DNA of 12,581 bases. It comes from an uncultured bacterium (GTDB taxonomy: Bacteria; Bacillota; Clostridia; Lachnospirales; Lachnospiraceae). A program made the position numbers and the translations under genes. The stretch lies in assembly GCA_905214955.1 (NCBI GenBank), contig CAJMON010000080.1, positions 1 through 12,581 on the forward strand, given 5' to 3'. Positions 6,634 to 12,581 of this stretch are shown here, piece by piece; positions within the stretch are counted from its first letter, which is position 1; the number at the start of each line of letters is the position of its first letter. The notes beneath the pieces were generated by a model. The model saw nothing but the letters and a program-made list of their open reading frames with translations. It made no database searches and was not told where the DNA came from.

Positions 6634-7919
6634 AAAAATTAAGGAGACGTTTTATACAGGCTTCCATGGCAGCGTTTTTTGCAGTGATTGCAGGGATTTT
6701 GGGAATTTTAAATATCTGGAATTATCTGGCAGTGACGGGGATGCAGGACGGTATGCTGGAGCGGATTTACCAGATGGAAGCGAAAAAGGAACCGGACGAT
6801 CAGGCCCAGGGGGAGCAGGTGCCAAAGGAAGACTCTCCACCGGAGAGCATAGGACTTTTTGCAGGCCCATTGAAACCGGAGGGAGAATTTTCTCCGGAAG
6901 CTCAGGCGATGAACCGTTTTTTTGTTATCTATTATAATGAAGACAGCCAGGTCGAAAAGACAGATCTGGCCCATGTAAGTGCTGTGACAGAGGAAGAGGC
7001 TGTGGCTCTGGCAGAAACCGTGCTGGCAGCTGGTTTGAAAAAGGAAGAGAACAAAGGGTATGAACAGGGATACCGGTATCTGGCAGAAAAGACAGAGAAT
7101 GGAACCTGCCTTGTTTTCTTAAATTCAGAGCGGGAATTAAACAGCATTAAAACCCTGTTGGTGATTACTATTTTAGCGGCTGTGGGAAGTCTGGTGCTGG
7201 TGTTCCTTTTGGTGCTTGCCTTTTCCAGACGGGCCATTGCGCCGTATGCGCGGAACCTGGAAATGCAGAAGCAGTTTATTACCAATGCCAGCCATGAGCT
7301 GAAAACGCCTCTGACGTCCATTTTGACCAGCGCAGATGTGCTGGAAATGGAGTATGAACAGGATGAGTGGGTGGAAAATATCCAGTCCCAGGGAAGAAAA
7401 CTGTCCAGGCTGATTCAGGATCTGGTGACTTTATCCAGGCTCAATGAAGAGCGGCCATTCGTGGAAAAAACAGAATTTTCCTTAAGCGAAGCGGTATGGG
7501 AAATCGTGGAACCTTTTCAGGTACGGGCGAAAGCCAGTGGAAGAAGCTGGGCCTGCAGCATTCAGGAAGAACTTTTTGTGAAGGGAGATCAGAAGCTGAT
7601 TCAGCAGATGGTTTCCGTCCTTTTGGACAATGCACTGAAATACGCGGACGAGAATGGTGCAGTCACAGTGGATGTTTTTCAGAAACAGAAAAAAGCCCTG
7701 ATCTGCGTAGGCAATACCAGCAGGCCAGGGGAAAAAATTGAAACATCCAAGATTTTTGAACGTTTTTACAGGGCAGATGAGTCCCATTCAGGAAAAGTAA
7801 GTGGAAGCGGCATCGGCCTGTCTATTGCCAGAGCGGCTGCAAAGGCCCACGGGGGCAGCATAAAAGCAGAGCAGAAAGAAGAACGCATCGTGTTTACCGT
7901 AAAACTGCCATGCAGTTAG
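6627..7919 (+). CDS. Membrane sensor histidine kinase (HisKA/HATPase_c)
   Basis: A 430-residue sensor kinase partner of the preceding regulator. It has an N-terminal membrane helix (about 10-31), an extracytoplasmic sensor region of about 145 residues, rich in Glu/Lys/Pro and of no recognised fold, and a second helix (about 176-199). The H-box is FITNASHELKTPLTS with H223. The catalytic domain has the N-box LLDNALKYA (N335), a relaxed G1 box ICVGNTSRPGE, the F-box IFERFYRADES and the G2 box GSGIGLSIA. Only about 20 residues separate helix 2 from the H-box, so no HAMP linker is present. I take ATG 6627 because GGAG lies 6 bases before it; an in-frame ATG at 6519 lies inside the regulator gene and adds 36 residues with no domain. 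The signal sensed is unknown. Confidence 0.93.
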   Translation: MLKKLRRRFIQASMAAFFAVIAGILGILNIWNYLAVTGMQDGMLERIYQMEAKKEPDDQAQGEQVPKEDSPPESIGLFAGPLKPEGEFSPEAQAMNRFFVIYYNEDSQVEKTDLAHVSAVTEEEAVALAETVLAAGLKKEENKGYEQGYRYLAEKTENGTCLVFLNSERELNSIKTLLVITILAAVGSLVLVFLLVLAFSRRAIAPYARNLEMQKQFITNASHELKTPLTSILTSADVLEMEYEQDEWVENIQSQGRKLSRLIQDLVTLSRLNEERPFVEKTEFSLSEAVWEIVEPFQVRAKASGRSWACSIQEELFVKGDQKLIQQMVSVLLDNALKYADENGAVTVDVFQKQKKALICVGNTSRPGEKIETSKIFERFYRADESHSGKVSGSGIGLSIARAAAKAHGGSIKAEQKEERIVFTVKLPCS

Positions 7920-7932
7920 AGCAAGATTTTTA

Positions 7933-8079
7933 TGCATGAAAGTCAGTTACTCCGCACCTGTGGTGCTTCTGTAACTGCCGCCCGCCTCCGTAATCCGGGC
8001 TGCCGCCCTTCTTACGAAGGTGGCTTAGACTGTCTGATAGCCATGAATTCGTTCATGCAGGTATGGCTCATTCATGGCT
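7933..8079 (+). other. Multibranched inverted-repeat block (possible structured RNA or dispersed repeat)
   Basis: Long-range perfect pairs enclose local hairpins. TGCATGAA 7933-7940 pairs with TTCATGCA 8052-8059. Inside this, CAGTTAC 7944-7950 pairs with GTAACTG 7971-7977, around GCACC/GGTGC (7954-7958/7962-7966), and CCTCCGTAA 7985-7993 pairs with TTACGAAGG 8012-8020 (one mismatch). A competing fold pairs AGCCATGAA 8039-8047 with TTCATGGCT 8071-8079, or forms an ATGAA-TTCG-TTCAT hairpin at 8043-8056. It lies 13 bases after the kinase stop. An 80-codon reading frame crosses it, but it has no ribosome site and a composition dictated by the repeats. Confidence 0.45.
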
Positions 8080-8230
8080 GCCATCTCCAGGACTTTCCTT
8101 GCAGATTTGTTACGATTTTTTTCACAGACCGGACAAATATTTTTCACAATTTCCGGTTATACTGTTCCATGTAAAGCGAAACAACCCAATACACTTTATA
8201 ACTTTTTCATACAAATTTCCCTCTTAGCTG
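8080..8230. other. Non-coding stretch with no clear gene
   Basis: These 151 bases are AT-rich and carry runs of T, with no credible reading frame. The only structure is a weak 6-bp inverted repeat (ACCGGA ... TCCGGT) around 8130-8160. I found no convincing promoter pair here. Confidence 0.4.
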
Positions 8231-8263
8231 AACAGCCCTTTCCCAGGGGCTGTTCTCTTTTTT
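8231..8263 (+). terminator. Rho-independent terminator
   Basis: AACAGCCC (8231-8238) pairs perfectly with GGGCTGTT (8247-8254) across an 8-base loop, followed by CTCTTTTTT. It ends transcription coming from the two-component operon or from the structured block upstream, and it separates them from the peptidase gene. Confidence 0.88.
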
Positions 8264-8264
8264 A

Positions 8265-8383
8265 TGTCATAGGAAACTTCGTCCTATGACACAAAAAACG
8301 CTCCGCGGGATGCGCACTTGCGCGAAGAAGAAACATGTCGCAAGCGACCGCGCTCGGCGCGAGAATGTGCCAAGGCACATTCT
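8265..8383. repeat. Cluster of short palindromes (REP-like)
   Basis: Four hairpins follow one another: TGTCATAGGA/TCCTATGACA (8265-8274/8282-8291, 7-base loop), GCGC-actt-GCGC (8312-8323), CGCGC-tcg-GCGCG (8349-8361), and AGAATGTGCC-aa-GGCACATTCT (8362-8383). None is followed by a T run on the plus strand, so they are not ordinary terminators. The 19 bases at 8345-8363 match 14 of 19 positions with the minus strand of 31-49, and both sites lie near a GTGCC-GGCAC palindrome. This suggests two members of one dispersed repeat family. Confidence 0.5.
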
Positions 8384-8404
8384 TTCTTGCTTGTTTTCCT
8401 TATG

Positions 8405-8434
8405 TTGACGCTCTGCGGCGTTATGCAGTATAAT
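8405..8434 (+). promoter_or_regulatory. Sigma-A type promoter of the M42 peptidase gene
   Basis: TTGACG (8405-8410) and a perfect TATAAT (8429-8434) are separated by 18 bases. Transcription should begin near 8441. The spacer contains the imperfect palindrome around acgctctgcggcgt. Confidence 0.88.
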
Positions 8435-8471
8435 GGGACACAGAAAAATGGTGGAAGGGAAGATGTGCGAT

Positions 8472-9515
8472 ATGTTAAACCATGAAAAAGAATATGGAGA
8501 TTACATTCTGGACGTGACCAGCCGCCTGCTGGCTGTGGACAGTCCAAGCGGCTTGACGGCAAAAGCTGCCAGATTTGTCCAGGATGAGTTAAAAAGCCTG
8601 GGTTATGCATCTGCATTGACCAGAAAAGGAAGCGTCACTGCCTGCCTGGGAGGAGAAGAAAAAGGAGACGGCCTGCTGTTGGAGGCTCACATGGATACCT
8701 TGGGAGCTATGGTGGCAGAGATCAAAGACAATGGACGTCTGCGTTTAACTCCCATCGGCGGCATGAATGCTAACAATGCAGAGGGCGAAAACTGCAGGAT
8801 TGTGACCAAATTTGACGGCACTTATGAAGGAACATTCCAGCTGGTAAATGCGTCCATTCATGTGAATGGCGATTATAATACAATTTCCAGAACCTACGAT
8901 ACCTGTGAAGTGGTGCTGGATGAAGATGTCCGTTCCAAAGAAGACGTGGAAGAGCTTGGTATCAGCCAGGGAGATTTCGTCTGCTTTGAGCCGAGAACAC
9001 GGATCACAGAAAGCGGCTACATCAAGAGCCGTTTCCTGGATGATAAGCTGAGTGTTGGCATTCTTCTGGGCTATGCAAAATACCTGAAAGAAGAAAACAT
9101 CACACCAAAGCGGGCGGTGTACATCCATGTCACCACCTATGAAGAGGTGGGACACGGCGGAAGTGCCGGCGTGCCAGATGGAATTACAGAAGCAATTTCC
9201 GTAGATATGGGCTGCGTTGGCCAGGGACTGGCATGTACCGAGCGCCAGGTGTCCATCTGTGCAAAAGACAGCGGCGGTCCCTATGATTATGAAGTTGTGA
9301 AAGGTCTGATGGCAGCAGCGAAAGCCATGAAAGCGGATTATGCAGTGGACATTTACCCGCATTATGGATCCGATGTAGAAGCAACCCTCCGCGCCGGATA
9401 TGATGTGCGCCACGGACTCATTGGAGCCGGTGTGTACGCTTCCCATGGATATGAGAGAAGCCATAAAGATGGGGCGCTCAACACCCTGAAAGTGCTGGCA
9501 GGGTATACCTTATAA
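8472..9515 (+). CDS. M42-family metallopeptidase (glutamyl aminopeptidase/endoglucanase-like)
   Basis: A 347-residue cytosolic two-metal aminopeptidase of the M42 type, which trims N-terminal residues from peptides as a large multimeric shell. Numbered from this start, the metal and catalytic residues are visible: H73 and D75 in EAHMDTLG, D190 in RFLDDKLSVG, the general base pair E224/E225 in TYEEVGHGG, D245 in SVDMG and H325 in YASHGYERSH. Length and motif order are those of the family. A longer frame begins at 8433, but that ATG overlaps the promoter -10 box and cannot be transcribed. ATG 8448 would have almost no leader. GGAAGGGA (8453-8460) precedes both 8463 and 8472; I chose 8472, and 8463 adds three residues. 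It has its own promoter and terminator, so it is a single-gene unit. Preferred substrate cannot be read from sequence. Confidence 0.92.
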   Translation: MLNHEKEYGDYILDVTSRLLAVDSPSGLTAKAARFVQDELKSLGYASALTRKGSVTACLGGEEKGDGLLLEAHMDTLGAMVAEIKDNGRLRLTPIGGMNANNAEGENCRIVTKFDGTYEGTFQLVNASIHVNGDYNTISRTYDTCEVVLDEDVRSKEDVEELGISQGDFVCFEPRTRITESGYIKSRFLDDKLSVGILLGYAKYLKEENITPKRAVYIHVTTYEEVGHGGSAGVPDGITEAISVDMGCVGQGLACTERQVSICAKDSGGPYDYEVVKGLMAAAKAMKADYAVDIYPHYGSDVEATLRAGYDVRHGLIGAGVYASHGYERSHKDGALNTLKVLAGYTL

Positions 9516-9536
9516 TAGAATATAATGTCAGAGGCG

Positions 9537-9614
9537 AAAAAGGGGATGTGAAAAAACTCGATTGAGTTTCTTCGCATCTCCCTTTTTCGGGATTTATTTC
9601 ACATCCCCGTTTTT
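9537..9614 (+). terminator. Tandem/alternative terminators after the peptidase gene
   Basis: The segment 9537-9559 pairs with 9564-9587 (core AAACTC-gatt-GAGTTT, extended by GGGGATGTGAA with TTCGCATCTCCC, ending TTTTT). The same first arm, GGGGATGTGAAA (9542-9553), also pairs perfectly with TTTCACATCCCC (9597-9608), which is followed by GTTTTT. A small second hairpin GGGAT/ATCCC (9589-9593/9603-9607) is also possible. Either state ends in a T run. Confidence 0.82.
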
Positions 9615-9628
9615 GCCAAGTAGATCAC

Positions 9629-9682
9629 AATTGGCTCATTAGGCCAATTCGGATTGCAGCTTTGAAATGACTGAATATTCAG
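9629..9682. promoter_or_regulatory. Two palindromes upstream of the 9749 promoter (possible operators)
   Basis: AATTGGC (9629-9635) pairs with GCCAATT (9643-9649), and CTGAATATTCAG (9671-9682) is a perfect 12-base palindrome. They lie 65-120 bases before a strong promoter in AT-rich DNA. A protein-binding role is inferred only from symmetry and position. Confidence 0.3.
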
Positions 9683-9748
9683 ATAATGATTAGCATAAAA
9701 AAAGAAGTCAGAAGATAAAAATAATAAATAAAAATATTAAAAAAATAC

Positions 9749-9777
9749 TTGACATAAAAAGAAAACCGTAGTACAAT
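9749..9777 (+). promoter_or_regulatory. Strong promoter of the mini-ORF transcript
   Basis: A perfect TTGACA (9749-9754), a 17-base spacer and TACAAT (9772-9777), preceded by A/T tracts like an UP element. Transcription should begin near 9784. Confidence 0.88.
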
Positions 9778-9783
9778 AAAGAC

Positions 9784-10024
9784 AACAAAAGAAGAGAAGA
9801 AAAAGAAACAAACAACCAAAAATAAATATCAGGAGGACAGTCCAATGGGATAGGTATTATTCAATAAGCAGACAAGCTGAAGGAGGAGATACCATTGAAA
9901 GGCAGAGATCCATAGCTTAAAAACATAAAAAATCAATAGAACAGGAGGTTATGAAGTGAAACTGGAGATCATTCATTTATAAAGGCTATCTGATGACGAG
10001 AAAGTCAGATAGCCTTATTTTTTT
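9784..10024 (+). ncRNA. Short transcript with three strong ribosome sites and three mini-ORFs
   Basis: The unit between the promoter at 9749 and a perfect terminator is about 240 bases and encodes no protein of normal size. It carries three near-perfect Shine-Dalgarno sites. AGGAGG 9831-9836 lies 8 bases before ATG-GGA-TAG (9845-9853). AGGAGGAG 9881-9888 is followed by TTG 9895 with six codons, KGRDP after the start (stop at 9913). AGGAGG 9943-9948 lies 7 bases before GTG 9956 with eight codons, KLEIIHL after the start (stop at 9980). An overlapping ATG-AAG-TGA sits at 9951. The 5' leader to 9830 is A-rich. It could be a regulatory RNA, a cascade of leader peptides, a sponge for a GGA-binding protein, or a ghost of lost genes. 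No known RNA family is recognised. Confidence 0.55.
9982..10024 (+). terminator. Terminator of the mini-ORF transcript
   Basis: AAGGCTATCTGA (9982-9993) pairs perfectly over 12 bp with TCAGATAGCCTT (10005-10016), with an 11-base loop and ATTTTTTT following. The first arm begins inside the stop codon of the third mini-ORF, so a ribosome terminating there would cover part of the stem. Confidence 0.93.
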
Positions 10025-10106
10025 GCATTTTTCTGGAATGCCTTAAAAATTCTTAAAACTTCCTTAGATTTGACAAAAAGCAAGTGCTTTTTAGACGGAA
10101 ATGTTG

Positions 10107-10112
10107 TATAAT
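10107..10112 (+). promoter_or_regulatory. -10 element of the SPFH gene promoter
   Basis: A perfect TATAAT lies 59 bases before the ATG. At 17 bases upstream only TGCTTT is found, and a perfect TTGACA at 10070-10075 is 31 bases away, too far to be used with it. The promoter is therefore probable but of uncertain -35. Confidence 0.45.
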
Positions 10113-10170
10113 GAACAGCAACACCAATGTTACCAGAGGAAAGTCAGAGGCTTTCCAGGAAGGAGAAAAA

Positions 10171-11235
10171 ATGGCAAAAGGTTTGGTAGTGATTGTGGTG
10201 ATTCTGGTATTGCTGCTGGTTTTAAACTGCATCAAGATTGTGCCGGAGGCAAGATGTTACGTGATTGAGTTTCTTGGAACATTCCATGCAAAGTGGGATG
10301 CGGGACTGCATTTTAAGATCCCGTTTGTGGAGAAGGTAGCCAAGAAGGTATCTCTGAAAGAGCAGGTGGTAGATTTTCCACCTCAGCCGGTGATTACCAA
10401 AGATAACGTTACAATGAACATTGATACCGTTGTGTATTACAAGATTTTTGATCCGAAACTTTTTACCTATGGTGTGGAGCAGCCGATTGTGGCACTGGAA
10501 AACCTGACAGCGACTTCTCTTCGGAACATTGTCGGAGACCTGGAGCTGGACCAGACCTTGACATCCAGAGACCTGATCAATGAGAGAATGTGGGAAGTCC
10601 TGGAAAAGGCTACGGATCCATGGGGTATCCACGTAAACCGTGTGGAACTGAAAAATATCATTCCTCCCAAGGAAATCCAGCAGGCCATGGAGAAACAGAT
10701 GAAGGCAGAGCGTGACAAACGTCAGACCCTTCTGGAAGCAGATGCACACAAACAGTCCGCCATCACCAGAGCAGAAGGTGATAAGGCAGCGAAGGTGCTG
10801 GCAGCACAGGCAGAGCAGGAAGCCAGAATTGCATTGGCAACTGGTGAAGCAGAATCCATCCGGAAGATTTATGAAGCAGAAGCAGCCGGAATGGAGCGTT
10901 TAAAAGCAGTCGGCATTGACAGTAACATCCTTGCTTTAAAACAGCTGGAGGCACTAAAAGAAATCAGCGATGGCCGTGCCACAAAGATTTTTATGCCCAC
11001 AGAACTGACAGAAGCAGCATCTAAGCTTGGTTTTGCAGCGGAGCTTCTGGGGATCGGAGATGCAGAACCGATAAACAAAAATGCAAAAAAGAAGCCGAAG
11101 AAGCAGACAGAAGATGTATGCTGTGATCCGGTAACCAATCCAGAGCGCTCAGAGGTGACCAAAGAGCTGGCAGAACAGGAAGAATCTGTAGAAGAGGTTC
11201 CTGAAGAAACAGCAGAAACGAATCTGGAAGATTGA
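10171..11235 (+). CDS. SPFH/Band 7 (stomatin-like) membrane protein
   Basis: A 354-residue protein of the stomatin/prohibitin type, which assembles as a membrane-anchored ring and organises membrane microdomains or assists proteases. A single N-terminal helix (about 3-20) is followed by the SPFH domain (about 22-180; markers ARCYVIEFLGTFH, WDAGLHFKIPFVEKV, NVTMNIDTVVYYKI and WGIHVNRVELKNIIPP). An Ala/Glu-rich coiled coil (about 160-250; AEADAHKQ-like repeats, TRAEGDKAA) comes next. The end is a Lys-rich then very acidic tail (about 302-354). The start at 10171 is supported by AAGGAG 6 bases upstream; an in-frame GTG at 10084 lies upstream of the TATAAT box and is rejected. No NfeD-type partner gene is adjacent, unlike many bacterial homologues. 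A terminator follows. Confidence 0.93.
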   Translation: MAKGLVVIVVILVLLLVLNCIKIVPEARCYVIEFLGTFHAKWDAGLHFKIPFVEKVAKKVSLKEQVVDFPPQPVITKDNVTMNIDTVVYYKIFDPKLFTYGVEQPIVALENLTATSLRNIVGDLELDQTLTSRDLINERMWEVLEKATDPWGIHVNRVELKNIIPPKEIQQAMEKQMKAERDKRQTLLEADAHKQSAITRAEGDKAAKVLAAQAEQEARIALATGEAESIRKIYEAEAAGMERLKAVGIDSNILALKQLEALKEISDGRATKIFMPTELTEAASKLGFAAELLGIGDAEPINKNAKKKPKKQTEDVCCDPVTNPERSEVTKELAEQEESVEEVPEETAETNLED

Positions 11236-11300
11236 CAGAAACGGCGAAAAGTCGTATACTTCTAGGTATCGAAGGCGATAAAAAAAGGAACGATACAGAC

Positions 11301-11332
11301 AATGCGGCTGCGTTTGGCAGCCGCATTTTTTT
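11301..11332 (+). terminator. Terminator of the SPFH gene
   Basis: AATGCGGCTGC (11301-11311) pairs perfectly with GCAGCCGCATT (11317-11327) across a 5-base loop, followed by a T run to 11332. It lies 66 bases after the stop codon and marks the boundary before the mobile element. Confidence 0.93.
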
Positions 11333-11455
11333 ACGTATTGTTTTTATTACGATTAGGAGGCTATTAACAGTTAAACTTAAATTATAAAATTATATAAGAA
11401 CATGTTGAGTTTTATAAAATATTAGAGTAGAATATTATTGAAAGGAGTTGATGCT

Positions 11456-12115
11456 TTGAGTAAATATTATTCTATACATGAATTTTCAAAAATTATAGGC
11501 GTATCTGCTCAGACATTACGAAATTGGGATGCCAATGGAAAACTTCATCCGCATCATACTACAGTAAGTGGCTATAGATATTATTCCGATGAGCAACTCA
11601 ACCAAGTAATAAATGTAAAGCCTAAAAATCGCATTACAATTGGATATTGTCGCGTTTTCAGCCATAAACAAAAAGATGATTTGGAACGACAGATTGATAA
11701 TGTCAAGACATATCTTCTAGCAAAAGGGCAGCCGTTTGAGATAATAAGTGATATCGGTTCTGGGATTGATTATAAGAAAAAAGGGCTTCAGGAATTGATC
11801 AGACGAATCTCTCAAAATCAGGTTGAAAAGGTTGTTGTTTTATATAAAGATAGGCTATTGCGATTTGGTTTTGAGTTGATAGAATATATCGCTTCACTTT
11901 ATAATTGTGAGATTGAGATTATTGATAATACTGAAAAATCCGAACAGCAGGAACTTGTTGAAGATCTGGTTCAGGTAATCACAGTATTCAGTTGTAAATT
12001 ACAAGGAAAACGAGCGAATAAAGCTAAGAAACTTATCCGGGAACTGATACAGGAGGAAACAGATGGTAAAAGCCATAAAAGTAATGTTGATACCAAACAA
12101 TGTACAGAAAACTAA
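11456..12115 (+). CDS. tnpA: IS607-family serine recombinase TnpA with Phe at the catalytic Ser position
   Basis: A 219-residue transposase: an N-terminal MerR-like helix-turn-helix (about 3-50; YSIHEFSKIIGVSAQTLRNW, then GYRYYSDEQL), followed by a serine-resolvase domain (about 60-195). The normal motif of serine recombinases is Y-x-R-V-S, where that serine attacks DNA; here it reads GYCRVFSHKQKDD, with F68 (codon TTC, 11657-11659) in place of the serine. A TCC-to-TTC change would explain it, so the enzyme is predicted to be inactive unless S69 substitutes. The other conserved parts remain (SDIGSGIDYKKKGL, YKDRLLRFGFEL, CKLQGKRANKAKKL). I start at TTG 11456, 8 bases after AAAGGAG; the TTG at 11438 lies upstream of that site. 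It overlaps tnpB by 53 bases. Confidence 0.9.
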   Translation: MSKYYSIHEFSKIIGVSAQTLRNWDANGKLHPHHTTVSGYRYYSDEQLNQVINVKPKNRITIGYCRVFSHKQKDDLERQIDNVKTYLLAKGQPFEIISDIGSGIDYKKKGLQELIRRISQNQVEKVVVLYKDRLLRFGFELIEYIASLYNCEIEIIDNTEKSEQQELVEDLVQVITVFSCKLQGKRANKAKKLIRELIQEETDGKSHKSNVDTKQCTEN

Positions 12116-12581
12116 GATGTTTCAGTACGCAGGTGCTTCAAGATTTGCTTATAACTGGGCTTTGGCCAGGGAAAAAGAGAATTATGAAAAAGGTGGCAAA
12201 TTCATTTCAGATTCAGAACTCAGAAAAGAATTTACAAAGCTTAGACATTCTGATGAATATGCATGGTTACTGAGTATTTCAAATAATGTAACCAAACAGG
12301 CGATCAAAGATGCCTGTACTGCGTATAAGAACTTTTTTAAGGGTTTGCAGAAATTCCCAAGATTCAAGTCCAGAAAGAGATCAATACCAAAGTTCTATCA
12401 GGACAACGTTAAGATACGATTCAGTAATACCCACATTAAATTTGAAGGCTTTTCTTCCAGCAGGAAAGCCAATAAACAAAAAATGAATTGGGTAAGACTT
12501 GCAGAACATGGAAGGATTCCGACAGCTGCTAAATATATGAATCCGCGAATATCCTTTGACGGATTGAACTGGTGGATCAGT
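12063..12581 (+). CDS. tnpB: TnpB (IS607-type RNA-guided nuclease), N-terminal part, cut by window end
   Basis: The first 173 codons are open to the last base of the window. AGGAGG precedes the ATG by about 8 bases, inside the end of tnpA. The N-terminal segment contains the family hallmarks MVKAIKVMLIPNNVQKT, FAYNWALAREKENYEKGG, NNVTKQAIKDACTAYKNFF, FPRFKSRKRS and, at the edge, the start of the next conserved block (PRISFDGLNWWIS). TnpB proteins are RuvC-type nucleases guided by an RNA made from the element's right end and help retain the element. The RuvC residues and zinc finger would lie beyond the window, so whether this copy is intact cannot be judged. No frameshift or stop is seen in the visible part. 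Confidence 0.92.
   Translation, partial: MVKAIKVMLIPNNVQKTKMFQYAGASRFAYNWALAREKENYEKGGKFISDSELRKEFTKLRHSDEYAWLLSISNNVTKQAIKDACTAYKNFFKGLQKFPRFKSRKRSIPKFYQDNVKIRFSNTHIKFEGFSSSRKANKQKMNWVRLAEHGRIPTAAKYMNPRISFDGLNWWIS

Larger units (their letters stand above)
11333..12581 (+). mobile_element. IS607-family insertion element, left part (runs off the window)
   Basis: The segment holds an IS607-type serine recombinase gene (tnpA) overlapping a tnpB gene, the standard order for the family. Base composition drops sharply after the SPFH terminator, and codon use is more AT-rich than in the neighbouring genes. IS607 elements lack terminal inverted repeats, so the left end cannot be fixed; it lies somewhere between about 11333 and 11440, an AT-rich stretch with repeated TTATAAAAT-like words (about 11390-11425) that may be recombinase sites. 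The right end, and any guide RNA, lie beyond the window. Confidence 0.85.

Noticed and set aside
7932..8174. 80-codon plus-strand reading frame beginning MHESQLLRTCG
   Set aside because: It runs through the inverted-repeat block, has no ribosome site, and its residues follow from the palindromes. It looks like a fortuitous frame.
8433..8471. Longer N-terminus of the M42 peptidase from ATG 8433
   Set aside because: This ATG overlaps the TATAAT box at 8429-8434, so it would be upstream of the transcription start.
10070..10112. TTGACA (10070) paired with TATAAT (10107) as one promoter
   Set aside because: The spacer is 31 bases, far from the 16-18 needed. Only the -10 box is kept as a likely element.
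11333..11455. Terminal inverted repeats for the insertion element
   Set aside because: IS607-family elements do not carry them, and the right end is outside the window, so no pair can be tested.

Overview
The window looks like the chromosome of a gut-type Lachnospiraceae member (Bacillota, Clostridia). The evidence is moderate GC content, AAGGAGG-type ribosome sites, a tRNA gene without encoded CCA, and protein families (VTC/DUF4956/CotH cassette, M42 peptidase, IS607 element) that read like that family. This is inference from protein style, not a database match.

Layout. (1) Positions 1-480: a minus-strand tRNA-Pro(CGG) gene with its own promoter and terminator, a 28-base copy of the tRNA 3' end at the left edge joined to a folded GC-rich block, and another structured non-coding block. 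(2) 480-5820: a tight minus-strand operon transcribed VTC-domain protein, DUF4956 membrane protein, CotH-kinase-like membrane protein, ABC-class ATPase (COG3044-type). (3) 5950-7919: a divergent OmpR-type response regulator and sensor histidine kinase, overlapping by 7 bases. (4) 7920-8471: non-coding DNA with a possible multibranched RNA fold, a terminator and a cluster of short palindromes. (5) 8472-9515: an M42-family metallopeptidase with a clear promoter. (6) 9516-10170: a tandem or alternative terminator, then a strong promoter driving a roughly 240-base transcript with three strong Shine-Dalgarno sites, each followed by an ORF of at most 8 codons, closed by a perfect 12-bp terminator hairpin. 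(7) 10171-11235: an SPFH/stomatin-type membrane protein. (8) 11333-12581: the left part of an IS607-family element, with tnpA and the start of tnpB, which runs off the window.

How the genes may work together. The four-gene minus-strand operon links a VTC (polyphosphate-polymerase-like) domain, a polytopic membrane protein and a secreted-side CotH fold. This suggests a membrane-associated phosphotransfer or polyphosphate activity of unknown purpose. The divergent two-component system is the natural candidate for its regulator. The peptidase and SPFH genes look like independent housekeeping units.

The two observations most worth checking are the short transcript at about 9784-10024 with three mini-ORFs, and the IS607 recombinase in which phenylalanine occupies the position of the catalytic serine.
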